From positions 316,323 to 380,322 of the forward strand of contig NZ_CANLBS010000006.1 of NCBI RefSeq assembly GCF_947488945.1: a DNA stretch of 64,000 bases. The letters run 5' to 3'. Made by a program: the position numbers and the translations under genes. Shown here in pieces: positions 47,582 through 56,587 of this stretch. The notes under the pieces are model-generated. The model was not told the DNA's origin. It saw only the letters and a list, made by a program, of their open reading frames with translations, and made no database searches. Position 1 is the stretch's first letter. Every line of letters starts with the position of its first letter. This DNA comes from an uncultured Streptomyces sp. (GTDB lineage: Bacteria; Actinomycetota; Actinomycetes; Streptomycetales; Streptomycetaceae).

Positions 47582-48562
47582 ATGACCGCAACCCCAGCCC
47601 GCCGTGTCCTGCTCGCCGCTCCCCGTGGCTACTGCGCGGGCGTGGACCGTGCCGTGATCGCCGTCGAGAAGGCCCTGGAGCAGTACGGGGCCCCGATCTA
47701 CGTACGCCACGAGATCGTGCACAACAAGTACGTCGTCAAGACCCTGGAGAAGAAGGGCGCGATCTTCGTCGACGTCACGGCCGAGGTGCCCGAGGGCTCC
47801 ATCGTGATGTTCTCCGCCCACGGGGTCGCGCCGACCGTCCACGCGGAGGCCGCCGAGCGCAAGCTCGCCACCATCGACGCCACCTGCCCGCTGGTCACCA
47901 AGGTCCACAAGGAAGCCGTCCGCTACGCCAAGGAGGACTACGACATCCTCCTGATCGGCCACGAGGGCCACGAAGAGGTCATCGGGACGAGCGGCGAGGC
48001 CCCCGACCACATCACGCTGGTCGACGGCCCGGACGACGTCGCGGGCGTCGAGGTCCGCGACGAGTCGAAGGTCGTCTGGCTCTCCCAGACCACCCTCTCC
48101 GTCGACGAGACGATGGAGACCGTCGGCGCGCTCAAGCAGAAGTTCCCCAACCTCCTCTCGCCGCCCAGCGACGACATCTGCTACGCCACGCAGAACCGCC
48201 AGATCGCGGTGAAGAAGCTGGCCGAGGACGCCGAACTGGTGATCGTCGTCGGCTCCAGGAACTCCTCCAACTCGATCCGGATGGTCGAGGTCGCCCTCGA
48301 CGCCGGCGCGCCCGCCGCCCACCTCGTGGACGCCGCGGACGAGATCGACGAGAGCTGGCTGGAGGGCGTCACCACGGTCGGCCTGACCTCCGGCGCCTCC
48401 GTCCCGGACGTGCTGGTCGAAGGCGTCCTGGAGTGGCTCGGCGAGCGCGGTTACGGCGACGTCGAGACGGTGAAGACGGCCGAGGAGTCGATCACCTTCT
48501 CGCTTCCCAAGGAGCTCCGCCGCGACCTGCGCGCCGAGGCCGCCGCCCTGTCGCAGCGGTAA
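47582..48562 (+). CDS. ispH: 4-hydroxy-3-methylbut-2-enyl diphosphate reductase
   Basis: 326 residues from ATG at 47582 (ATG at 47573 adds three residues; neither has a strong ribosome site). Last enzyme of the MEP pathway, making isopentenyl and dimethylallyl diphosphate. The three iron-sulfur cysteines are in [20 protein letters not shown] and [11 protein letters not shown], with [14 protein letters not shown] and [12 protein letters not shown] also conserved. Supplies precursors used by uppS at 14795. Confidence 0.95.
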   Translation: MTATPARRVLLAAPRGYCAGVDRAVIAVEKALEQYGAPIYVRHEIVHNKYVVKTLEKKGAIFVDVTAEVPEGSIVMFSAHGVAPTVHAEAAERKLATIDATCPLVTKVHKEAVRYAKEDYDILLIGHEGHEEVIGTSGEAPDHITLVDGPDDVAGVEVRDESKVVWLSQTTLSVDETMETVGALKQKFPNLLSPPSDDICYATQNRQIAVKKLAEDAELVIVVGSRNSSNSIRMVEVALDAGAPAAHLVDAADEIDESWLEGVTTVGLTSGASVPDVLVEGVLEWLGERGYGDVETVKTAEESITFSLPKELRRDLRAEAAALSQR

Positions 48563-48579
48563 CCCGCACCCCGCCCCGA

Positions 48580-48610
48580 GGCCCTCCCGCGGCATGTGAC
48601 CGGGAGGGCC
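48580..48610 (+). terminator. ispH terminator
   Basis: 10-bp stem GGCCCTCCCG/CGGGAGGGCC with an 11-base loop, starting 18 bases after the stop. Confidence 0.8.
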
Positions 48611-48743
48611 CTCGCGCGCCGTGCCGCGGGCTCCTCGGGCGCGGGTGTTCCCGACCACGGCCCGTACACCCGCGGCGCGCCGCCCGTGGCGGTTCTGTGC
48701 CCTCCGGGCGTGCGTGGGGGGCCGCTGCCCTTACCGTGGTGCC

Positions 48744-49493
48744 ATGGAGATCTTTGGTGTGGACATCGGCGGATCCGGGATCAAGGGCGCTCCCGTGGAT
48801 CTGGACCGCGGGGACCTGGCGCAGGAACGGCACAAGGTGCTGACCCCGCACCCGGCCACCCCGAAGGACGTGGTCGGAGCCGTGGCCGAGGTCGTGGGGC
48901 ACTTCGACTGGAAGGGGCCGGTCGGCATCACCTTCCCCGGCGTCGTCACCGACGGCGTCACCAGGACCGCGGCCAACGTCGACAAGGGATGGATCGACAC
49001 CGATGCGCGCTCCCTGCTGAGCGACAAGCTCGGCTGCCCCGTGACGATCCTCAACGACGCCGACGCGGCCGGGGTCGCCGAGATGACCTTCGGCGCGGGC
49101 AAGGACCGCAAGGGCACCGTGATCATGCTGACCTTCGGCACGGGCATCGGCAGCGCCCTCTTCGTCGACGGCCACCTGGTGCCCAACACCGAGCTGGGCC
49201 ACCTGGAGCTGAACGGCCACGACGCCGAGAAGCACGCCTCCACGAAGGCCAAGGAGGACCACGACCTGAGCTGGCCGCACTGGGCGCACCGGGTGCAGAA
49301 GTACCTCGCGCACGTCGAGATGCTCTTCTCGCCCGAACTGTTCATCATCGGCGGCGGGGTGAGCCGCAAGGCCGACAAGTTCCTTCCGCTGATCGAAGGC
49401 GTGCGGGCCGAGATGGTCCCCGCCCAGCTGCAGAACAACGCCGGCATCGTGGGAGCGGCGATGGCCGCGGCGGAGGACCACCGGCAGAAGTAG
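48744..49493 (+). CDS. ppgK: Polyphosphate glucokinase
   Basis: 249 residues from ATG at 48744. ROK-family kinase phosphorylating glucose with polyphosphate (or ATP). Phosphate-1 motif GVDIGGSGIKGAPV, phosphate-2 LTFGTGIGSALF and ELGHLELNG are conserved; the family zinc motif of ROK repressors is absent, as expected for PpgK. Length is normal. Monocistronic, with a strong terminator. Confidence 0.94.
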   Translation: MEIFGVDIGGSGIKGAPVDLDRGDLAQERHKVLTPHPATPKDVVGAVAEVVGHFDWKGPVGITFPGVVTDGVTRTAANVDKGWIDTDARSLLSDKLGCPVTILNDADAAGVAEMTFGAGKDRKGTVIMLTFGTGIGSALFVDGHLVPNTELGHLELNGHDAEKHASTKAKEDHDLSWPHWAHRVQKYLAHVEMLFSPELFIIGGGVSRKADKFLPLIEGVRAEMVPAQLQNNAGIVGAAMAAAEDHRQK

Positions 49494-49570
49494 CGCCGGG
49501 CGCGGGCAGCCGGAGCTCGCGGCGGGGACTCGCGGTTACGCGCTCAGGCCGATGCGCCGAAACGCGGAAG

Positions 49571-49614
49571 GCGGGGCGGGACCCTCTCGAACAGGGTTCC
49601 CGCCCCGCTTTTGT
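49571..49614 (+). terminator. ppgK terminator with T-run
   Basis: Stem 49571-49585 with 49593-49608 (one bulged T), followed by TTTTG: a canonical intrinsic terminator, also usable for the facing DUF6542 gene. Confidence 0.88.
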
Positions 49615-49715
49615 GCCTTTGTGGCGTCCGCGCCCGGCGTCGGTGCCGCGCCCCCGGTGTTCCCCGGTGGCGTCCCGTGTTCCCAGGCGTTCCCCGTGGC
49701 GCCCGGTGTCATCTG

Positions 49716-50498
49716 CTACCGCCGGGAGGTGCGGCGTGACGGCCGGGCGGCGGCCGGAGCGGGCGCGGGGCCGCGGCCGGCGGCGGAAGCGGGCTTGGCG
49801 GGGGCGCCGCCGCGGGCCGGCCGGTCGGCCGCCGTGCCCCGCGACCCGCCACCACCGCCCGCCGCGCGCGCGGCTGTGGCGCCGGGGGAACCCGCATCCG
49901 TCCGCAGGGCCTCGACGGCCCGCAGATACTGCCGCTCCCGCATCTGCCGGACCTTGCGCACCGTGGCGATCAGCCCGGCGACCAGCGTGCCCCCGTACAG
50001 CCAGCCGGCGTGCACGGCGAGCGCGGTCACCACGGCCATGGTCTGCCCACCGAGGCCGCCGGAGCCGCCCGCGATCGGGACGACGCCGACGGCGAACGCG
50101 ATCGGCACGCCGATCGGTGCCGTCACCAGGTCGGCGGGGCGTACCCAGAGCGCGGTGAGCGCGCAGACCGGCAGGAACATCAGCCCGAGGACCAGAGGAG
50201 CGTCGTCGAAGAGCAGGTGGTCCACGCAGCCCAGCAGGAACATCGCCGTGGCGGCGAACAGACCGGCGCCGATGCCGGTGAGCCGGGGGTTGGGGAAACG
50301 GCGCAGCAGCGGCGCGAGCGGCGCCAGGGCCCGCGCGCCGCGCTCGCCCGCCCGGCTCGACGCCCGGTAGACGGCGGCGCTGTCGACGGACGGGCCGTCG
50401 TCCGCGCCGGCGCGCGACGGGGACGCGGGCGACGCCGGTGCGGGCGAAGCCTGCGGGGGGCGGTTCCGCTGCGGGGGACGAGTCCTGGGCTGCTCCAC
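49716..50498 (-). CDS. DUF6542 membrane protein
   Basis: 260 residues from GTG at 50498, chosen because upstream residues are low-complexity; the ribosome site is weak. A Pro/Arg/Ser-rich N-terminal 75 residues precede four hydrophobic segments (TGIGAGLFAATAMFLLGCV, LVLGLMFLPVCALTALWV, APIGVPIAFAVGVVPIAG and AVVTALAVHAGWLYGGTLVA), then a basic helix and a Gly/Ala/Pro/Arg tail. Known only as a conserved actinobacterial gene between ppgK and ychF. Function unknown. Confidence 0.75.
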   Translation of the reverse strand: MEQPRTRPPQRNRPPQASPAPASPASPSRAGADDGPSVDSAAVYRASSRAGERGARALAPLAPLLRRFPNPRLTGIGAGLFAATAMFLLGCVDHLLFDDAPLVLGLMFLPVCALTALWVRPADLVTAPIGVPIAFAVGVVPIAGGSGGLGGQTMAVVTALAVHAGWLYGGTLVAGLIATVRKVRQMRERQYLRAVEALRTDAGSPGATAARAAGGGGGSRGTAADRPARGGAPAKPASAAGRGPAPAPAAARPSRRTSRR

Positions 50499-50990
50499 CT
50501 GGACAACGTAGGTCGCCGGAGGCCGGTCGGCGGGCCCGGGACACGCGCTTTGGCCGAGCTTGGGGGTGCGTTCGACGCCACACGGCCGTACCCGCCGGAT
50601 GTTCGAGCCGCGGGTTCCGCCGAGGCGGCGCGGCACTTGGCGTAGGCGGGAGGACGCCGGGGCGGGCGGGGGAGGCGTCAGGCCGGGGCGGGACGGCACC
50701 AGGCCGAGGCTGGGGGAAGGGACGACGCCAGCCCGCGGGGCGGGGCGGTACCCGGCCGGGGCGGGACGGCGCCGGGCCGGGGTGGGACGGCACCAGGGTG
50801 AGGTCGGGGGCGGGACGACGGCAGGCCGTGGGCGAGACGGCACCAGGCCGCGGGGCGGGACGGCGCCGGGGCGGGGTGGGACGGAGGACCCGTGACCGAG
50901 GAGGCGGGGCCGCCCGTAAACTGGAGAATCGGTCCCCTTCCGGGCCCGGCCCGGACAGCTCCCCTCTCCTCACTCCAGGAAGTCGCCAAC
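50499..50990. other. Divergent region DUF6542-ychF
   Basis: 492 bases containing the tandem array and, in the last 100 bases, the presumed ychF promoter (GTAAACTGGAGAATCGG near 50917 is the only AT-richer patch). Confidence 0.5.
50683..50887 (+). repeat. Degenerate 21-29 bp tandem repeat array upstream of ychF
   Basis: About nine imperfect copies with core GGGGYGGGACGGCRCCAGG, spacing 21-29 bases, in the gap between DUF6542 and ychF. The strand is strongly G-rich. No coding frame with a family match crosses it. Confidence 0.75.
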
Positions 50991-52079
<1,089 letters not shown>

Positions 52080-52128
52080 CGGGTGACATACCACCACGTC
52101 GCTGATCTGGCAAATGTGCAGGTCAGAT

Positions 52129-52165
52129 GGGGTCCGATCCTTCGGGGTCGGGCCCCTAGTTTTTT
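52129..52165 (+). terminator. ychF terminator with T-run
   Basis: Imperfect stem GGGGTCCGA/TCGGGCCCC (52129-52137 with 52148-52156, one T-G pair) around CTTCGGGG, followed by TAGTTTTTT. Confidence 0.85.
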
Positions 52166-52166
52166 C

Positions 52167-52253
52167 CCGTGCTGGATCGGTGCTGGATAATCTGACCCCT
52201 CGTCACCTGTCATCACCCCTCATCACCCGCACCGTGCTGGATCGGTGCTGGAT
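52167..52253 (+). repeat. 22-bp direct repeat, possible integrase or attachment-site repeats
   Basis: An identical 22-base segment containing TGCTGGATCGGTGCTGGAT occurs at 52167-52188 and 52232-52253, 65 bases apart. Each copy itself holds two TGCTGGAT boxes 11 bases apart, giving four boxes. Between them is CTCGTCACCTGTCATCACCC with TCATCACCC repeated. The array begins two bases after the ychF terminator T-run, at the border of accessory DNA. Confidence 0.7.
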
Positions 52254-52414
52254 CCTGGAGAGGCTCCTCAAGACCCTGTGGTGGCAGTCGTGAAGAGGGA
52301 TAAAAGTGCGCGGTCGAGCGATCCGCACACACTTCTTTCACGGCCGCGAGGCCGCTCACGGAAACAAACCTGTGCTCACTCGGCGTTGATGAACTCTGAG
52401 CCGAGGAGGGGAAG

Positions 52415-53302
52415 GTGTCGGGCCTGAAGCTGTTCAACACAAAAGGCGGCGTGACCGAGGTCACGCCGCATCTTGCTGATGTCGAGGCGGATGTGCAGGG
52501 TTTTGTCGAGGCGCACATGGAGATGCTGCTGGGGGTGCGGTTCCTGGCGAGCGAGTACAGCACCGGACCGTTGCACGGGGGCCGGATCGACTCGCTCGGG
52601 TTGGACGAGAACGGCTCTCCGGTCATCGTCGAGTACAAGCGGGGCACCGATGCCGGCGTAATCCATCAAGGATTGTTCTACCTGGCGTGGCTGATGGACC
52701 ACCGGGCGGAGTTCGAGCACATGGTCCGCGACCGACTCGGGGTGACGGCCGCGTCCCAGGTCCTTTGGAGCGGCCCGCGCCTGATCTGTATCGCCGGAGA
52801 CTACACGCGCTACGACGTGCATGCCGTGCGTGAGCACCGGCGGTCGATCGACTTGGTCCGCTACCGACTCTTCGGCAGCGACCTGCTCGGGCTTGAGACC
52901 GTGGCGTCGGTGAGCGGCGGCATGCGGGCGGCCCGTCGGGTGCGCCGGCAGGCGGTTGCCCGGGCAGCGGCCGACGTCCAAGGCGCGCCGATGGTGGAAC
53001 TGGCGGGCGCGGTGGACGAGGTGCTGCTCGGGCTCGGGGACGGCGTGAAGCGTGTCGAGCGCAAGACGTACCAGGCGTACCAGCGGCTGCGGAACTTCGC
53101 TTGCCTGTGCCCCCCGCAGCGCAGCAAGGTGCTTGTCTACTTGAAGGTCGATCCGAAGGGTGTCGACCTCGTCCCGGGCTTCACTCGGGACGTGTCCGGG
53201 CTCGGTCACCACGGGACGGGCGACCTGGAGGTGCAGCTGCGTACTCCACGGGACGTGGAGCGGGCACAGGAACTGTTCCGGGCGAGCTACGCAGCAGCGT
53301 GA
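52415..53302 (+). CDS. PD-(D/E)XK nuclease-like protein with DUF5655 C terminus
   Basis: 295 residues from GTG (GAGGAGGGGAAG upstream). The N-terminal half contains RIDSLGLDENGSPVIVEYKR: Asp59 and Glu73-x-Lys75 form the D...ExK core of PD-(D/E)XK nucleases, preceded by the acidic helix VEAHMEMLLGVRFL. The C-terminal half (KRVERKTYQAYQRLRNFACL, KVLVYLKVDPKGV) is the DUF5655 domain. Together they resemble NucS/DUF5655 proteins in genomic islands, so a DNA-processing or defence role is likely but unproven. Confidence 0.75.
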   Translation: MSGLKLFNTKGGVTEVTPHLADVEADVQGFVEAHMEMLLGVRFLASEYSTGPLHGGRIDSLGLDENGSPVIVEYKRGTDAGVIHQGLFYLAWLMDHRAEFEHMVRDRLGVTAASQVLWSGPRLICIAGDYTRYDVHAVREHRRSIDLVRYRLFGSDLLGLETVASVSGGMRAARRVRRQAVARAAADVQGAPMVELAGAVDEVLLGLGDGVKRVERKTYQAYQRLRNFACLCPPQRSKVLVYLKVDPKGVDLVPGFTRDVSGLGHHGTGDLEVQLRTPRDVERAQELFRASYAAA

Positions 53303-53408
53303 TCGCCTGCCATGCCTCTCGGGCGTGGCCGCTTCATGGCTGTTCTGCGGTCGTGGGGACGATGCCTTTCGACGTGCGGGTGGGACGTGGCGGTGGACTA
53401 TCAATGAT

Positions 53409-53447
53409 GCGTGGGATTGCCGGTTTGGCCAACCGGCGATCCCACGC
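53409..53447. repeat. 17-bp palindrome
   Basis: GCGTGGGATTGCCGGTT pairs with AACCGGCGATCCCACGC around TGGCC (one mismatch). It lies between the nuclease-like gene and the ATPase remnant. Could be a terminator or the footprint of a mobile element. Confidence 0.7.
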
Positions 53448-53585
53448 TATGTTGCCCCGCTTCGTTAGCCTCGCCATCTTCGAGAGGGCCGGATCGAACT
53501 GGCTGTCCGACTCGTTGCGTGTGGCGCTGCCGCAGCACAACGAGCCTTCCGCCAGCAGTTCGGCCGCGAACACCCGCTGCCGCCT

Positions 53586-53798
53586 GGCACCGGCGATGAC
53601 GAGGTTCTGGACGACCAAGCGGTGTGCGCTGCGGGAGAGGGCGAGAACGGCGGGGTTGGTGGAGAACTCGTCGCGTACGACGACGGCGTCGGCGGTCTCC
53701 AGGGCGAGGTCGGAGCCGACCTTGCCCATGGCGATGCCGGTGTGCGCGGCGGCCAGCGCCGGGGCGTCGTTGACGTCGGCGCCGGACCTCCGGCGGGC
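53586..53798 (-). pseudogene. Fragment of a heavy-metal P-type ATPase
   Basis: About 71 codons in one frame read ARRRSGADVNDAPALAAA, then HTGIAMGKVGSDLALETA and DAVVVRDEFSTNPAVLAL, ending NLVIAGA. This is the hinge region of a P1B-type ATPase (canonical GDGVNDAPAL) plus the start of the next helix region. It is flanked directly by the stop codon of the neighbouring gene on one side and by unrelated sequence after NLVIAGA on the other. Both the DKTG core and the final membrane helices are missing, so it is a relic of recombination. Confidence 0.8.
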
Positions 53799-54542
53799 CT
53801 AGAAGCGGCCCTCCTTGTCCAGGTTGATCAGCATGACGATCCACACGGCGGCGGCCCTCACCACGCCCAGCGCCTCAATCCGGGTCAGCTCCACGTCCTT
53901 CTGGCCGCCGCCGTGGCGCACCCAAGGCATCGCGGAGCCGTAGTTGTGCAATTGGTTGATCGCCTGGCACAGCGGGGTGCGCTCGCCTTCGGGGAACAGC
54001 CGGCGAAGCCCGGAGTTGATGTCCTTCTGCCCGGAGGCGATCTTGACGACGCCTTCCAGGGTGTTGACGGCCAATGCGACGGCCTGGCGATCGTCCCCGG
54101 CCTTCTGGGCGGTCAGGGCCTTGGACCAATTGCTCCGGGCGGCGGCGTACTTCCCGGTGAGCAAGGTCAGCGGGCGGACCGTGGTGTCCTGGACGTCCAG
54201 TTCCTCGGCCCCCTCGTCGTCAGCGAGGAAGGAGCCGTCGACCATCACGAGAGCGATTTCGGCCTCCTTGAGGATCTTGTTGACCCTCTCGTCGTATGCC
54301 GATGATCCCCACATGCCGTTCGAGGTCAGGGCCTGCTCCAGCAGGTCGAAGACCTTGGGGTCCGGCAGCCGCTGCAACTGCTCGTTGATCCATTCGGGCA
54401 GGTCCCTGCCCCACAGGCCGGAGGGTACGGGGATGTCGAGCCAGGCGGCGAGGGTCGCAACCGCTTCCTCCTCCAAGGCGTGCACGACGTCCTGGAGTAC
54501 TCGGCGTAGCCCGGGCGGGGCTACCTCACGTTCATGACTCAT
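53799..54542 (-). CDS. Hypothetical protein, abortive-infection-like C terminus
   Basis: 247 residues from the second of two tandem ATGs (AAGGA six bases before). The N-terminal half is helical and acidic; the C-terminal part TLEGVVKIASGQKDINSGL, QAINQLHNYGSAMPWVRHGG and LTRIEALGVVRAAAVWI resembles the C-terminal domains of abortive-infection-type proteins, which end in an R-H pair followed by an alanine-rich helix. No canonical Rx4-6H HEPN site is present. The stop codon abuts the ATPase fragment, marking an insertion border. Function uncertain. Confidence 0.6.
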   Translation of the reverse strand: MSHEREVAPPGLRRVLQDVVHALEEEAVATLAAWLDIPVPSGLWGRDLPEWINEQLQRLPDPKVFDLLEQALTSNGMWGSSAYDERVNKILKEAEIALVMVDGSFLADDEGAEELDVQDTTVRPLTLLTGKYAAARSNWSKALTAQKAGDDRQAVALAVNTLEGVVKIASGQKDINSGLRRLFPEGERTPLCQAINQLHNYGSAMPWVRHGGGQKDVELTRIEALGVVRAAAVWIVMLINLDKEGRF

Positions 54543-54718
54543 CATCAGTCCTTGGGCTCGGCGCGGTGCTTCGGCCTTCATTGTCGCCGAGCTGGCTGCT
54601 GGGCTCGGCCCGTTTTCGTACGAGTGCGCCGCGCCGGACCACGCCGGGGCGGCGGGTGGCGTGCGTTCCCGGCCCGGCGAAGCTGCCCAGGAGTGGCGCT
54701 GCCCTGCGGTCCTGGGGA

Positions 54719-56377
54719 TTAGGCCGTCGGATCAAGTGCCATGCGCTGCCCGTGCGCGTGGCTGAGCAGGTACAACGCCGCTTGCAAGATGAGCGCGACG
54801 TGGTGCTTGGGCGGGGTGTCGACCAAGCCGTGGAGGATGTCGTTGCGCAGGTTCATCCCGCGGTCGGGGTCGACCAGGAGAAGTTCCAGCGCTCTGCTCC
54901 AGTCCGCCGGAAACCCGGCCTCCGGCATGCTCTGCAAGAGCTTGCCCAGCAAGTCGACTCCACCGGCGCTCGGGCCCCAGGCCACGGAGACGACAGGAAC
55001 CCGGGAGCGCAGGAGTTCCCGGAGGATCTGCTCAACCTGTGGCAGGGCGACGCACGCCGCGGCGTCGAATTCCTCCAGCCAGTAGTAGCAGAAGGCCCGG
55101 GCAAGGGTCCGCGCGCGCGGCTCGGGCAGCACCGCCTCGTGTGCCAGAGCGGCGGTCATCTCGAACTCGTCGGGTCGAAAGCGTTCGTGGATGCGGTCGA
55201 GCTGGATTGCGGTCAGGATCCCGAACAGTCCCAGGCCGCGGACCTGCATCGCCACGGCGAGGTCGTCGTCCGCCTCGACGGGCGGTCGGACGAAGACCGG
55301 TCCGGCTGGGTTGATGCGCGAGCGCGGGATCCTTAGCAGGCCCTTGAGCGCGCCGTCGGCCTCGGCCTCGGCCTGCGCGCGCATCGCCGGATGGATGTCC
55401 TGCACAGTGAGCCACAGCGCGGTCCGCAGATCCTCGGCTGCATCGACCCGGGCCTGCTGCCCGGCGATCAACGCGCGCGGGATGGTGCCCTCGGTCCGGA
55501 TGAAGATCCACTCCGGCGTGGTCTGCTGCAAAGCCATCTCGGCACGGGCCCGAAGGTCGGGCAGTCCCCGCCTCTGCGCCTGGGTCGCTGCCTCCGTCAG
55601 GAAGTACAGGCGCCGGTGCCCTGCATCGGCGGTATCGGCGGCGTCGAGGAGGGTGTGGACCACGGCGGCATCGATCTCCGTGTGGCGGCTGGGGCCCGCG
55701 TCCTTCCGCAGTGCATCGAGGAAGCCAAGCCGGACATCCACGTCGCGGGCGAAGAGGTCGGCCGCCCGTTCGGCGAGGTCCGCGACATCGCACTCCAGGG
55801 TCTGCAACGTTTCCAGGACAACCAGCAGGGGTCGCCCATCCTCCTCGGCGCCGGCTAGGAGGCGCTCGGCAAGGGCGAGGGCGTCTTTCGTCGCGCGTTC
55901 ACGAACGTCGGGCTGCTTGAACTTGAGGGACAGCTCTCCGGCCCTCTTCAGGCACCGGGCGGCCCGCGGCAGCCCGCAGCCGTCCTGAGCGGCCAACAGC
56001 AGCTGCACCGCGTCGAGGTATCCGGAGGCCGCGCCACGAACGTGGTCGGGTCTACGGCCGTGTCCGGCGTCGAGCAGCAGATGATGAAGGTGGCTACAGA
56101 GCAGAGGATCATCCACGTGGCCTGCGTACAGGCTCCAGATCTCCAACTGGGACGGCGTGGTCGGCGGAATCGGCGGGGCCTCCCGCGCCTCCTTCCGGGC
56201 CTTCAGCACCTCAGACGGCCGGCGGCGCAAGGCCGCGACCAGCGCATCCCGCTGCTCGACGGCCGTACTCGAACCGACATCCATGGCCGCGAGGGAGAAC
56301 GCGGCGGCTGCGTTGGAGACGGCGTCCTTCACCGCCGCCATGAGCGCTGTCAGCACGCTCGGCTCGATCTGGGGCAC
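54719..56377 (-). CDS. DUF4209-like protein with HEPN-type motif
   Basis: 552 residues, fully helical in appearance, no membrane or export signal. Near the C terminus is NLRNDILHGLVDTPPKHHV: RNDILH matches the HEPN ribonuclease pattern R-x4-H and the RNxxxHG motif of DUF4209 proteins. Upstream are repeat-like alpha helices (LKRAGELSLKFKQPDVRERA, ERAADLFARDVDVRLGFL). Codon bias is slightly relaxed compared with the core genes. Together with the adjacent abortive-infection-like gene (177 bases away, same strand) it may form a defence unit; this is inference. Confidence 0.6.
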   Translation of the reverse strand: MPQIEPSVLTALMAAVKDAVSNAAAAFSLAAMDVGSSTAVEQRDALVAALRRRPSEVLKARKEAREAPPIPPTTPSQLEIWSLYAGHVDDPLLCSHLHHLLLDAGHGRRPDHVRGAASGYLDAVQLLLAAQDGCGLPRAARCLKRAGELSLKFKQPDVRERATKDALALAERLLAGAEEDGRPLLVVLETLQTLECDVADLAERAADLFARDVDVRLGFLDALRKDAGPSRHTEIDAAVVHTLLDAADTADAGHRRLYFLTEAATQAQRRGLPDLRARAEMALQQTTPEWIFIRTEGTIPRALIAGQQARVDAAEDLRTALWLTVQDIHPAMRAQAEAEADGALKGLLRIPRSRINPAGPVFVRPPVEADDDLAVAMQVRGLGLFGILTAIQLDRIHERFRPDEFEMTAALAHEAVLPEPRARTLARAFCYYWLEEFDAAACVALPQVEQILRELLRSRVPVVSVAWGPSAGGVDLLGKLLQSMPEAGFPADWSRALELLLVDPDRGMNLRNDILHGLVDTPPKHHVALILQAALYLLSHAHGQRMALDPTA

Positions 56378-56587
56378 GGGACCTCACTTTCGTCACCAGC
56401 AGTATCGGAGCAGCCGGTGTCCGAGCGCACCGATTTTCGTGCGCTCCGGCGGGAAGCCCTCGGGTTCAGCGGCCGTGTCGGCACGGCCACGGTGACCGGC
56501 ACACCGGACATCGCCACCCCGCGCAGTTCCGCCATCGTCATCGCAGTGTCAGTGGAATATGAGGGCTGACCAGCTGTTAGATCGCGG

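Larger units (their letters stand above)
52080..52414. other. Core/accessory junction
   Basis: 335 bases between ychF and the first accessory gene: terminator, direct repeats, then a lower-GC stretch (AGGGATAAAAGTGCGCGG, GAAACAAACC) likely to hold the promoter of the next gene. No tRNA is visible. Confidence 0.55.

Noticed and set aside
44347..50887. CRISPR arrays
   Set aside because: The repeats at 44347-44448 and 50683-50887 are contiguous tandem units without unique spacers, and no cas genes are present.
52080..52414. A tRNA as integration site
   Set aside because: No cloverleaf or T-arm sequence is visible next to ychF or elsewhere in the window.
53334..53729. A 131-residue gene in the ATPase-remnant frame
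   Set aside because: Only the first 48 residues match a P-type ATPase; the rest is unrelated and low-complexity, so it is a relic and not a functional gene.
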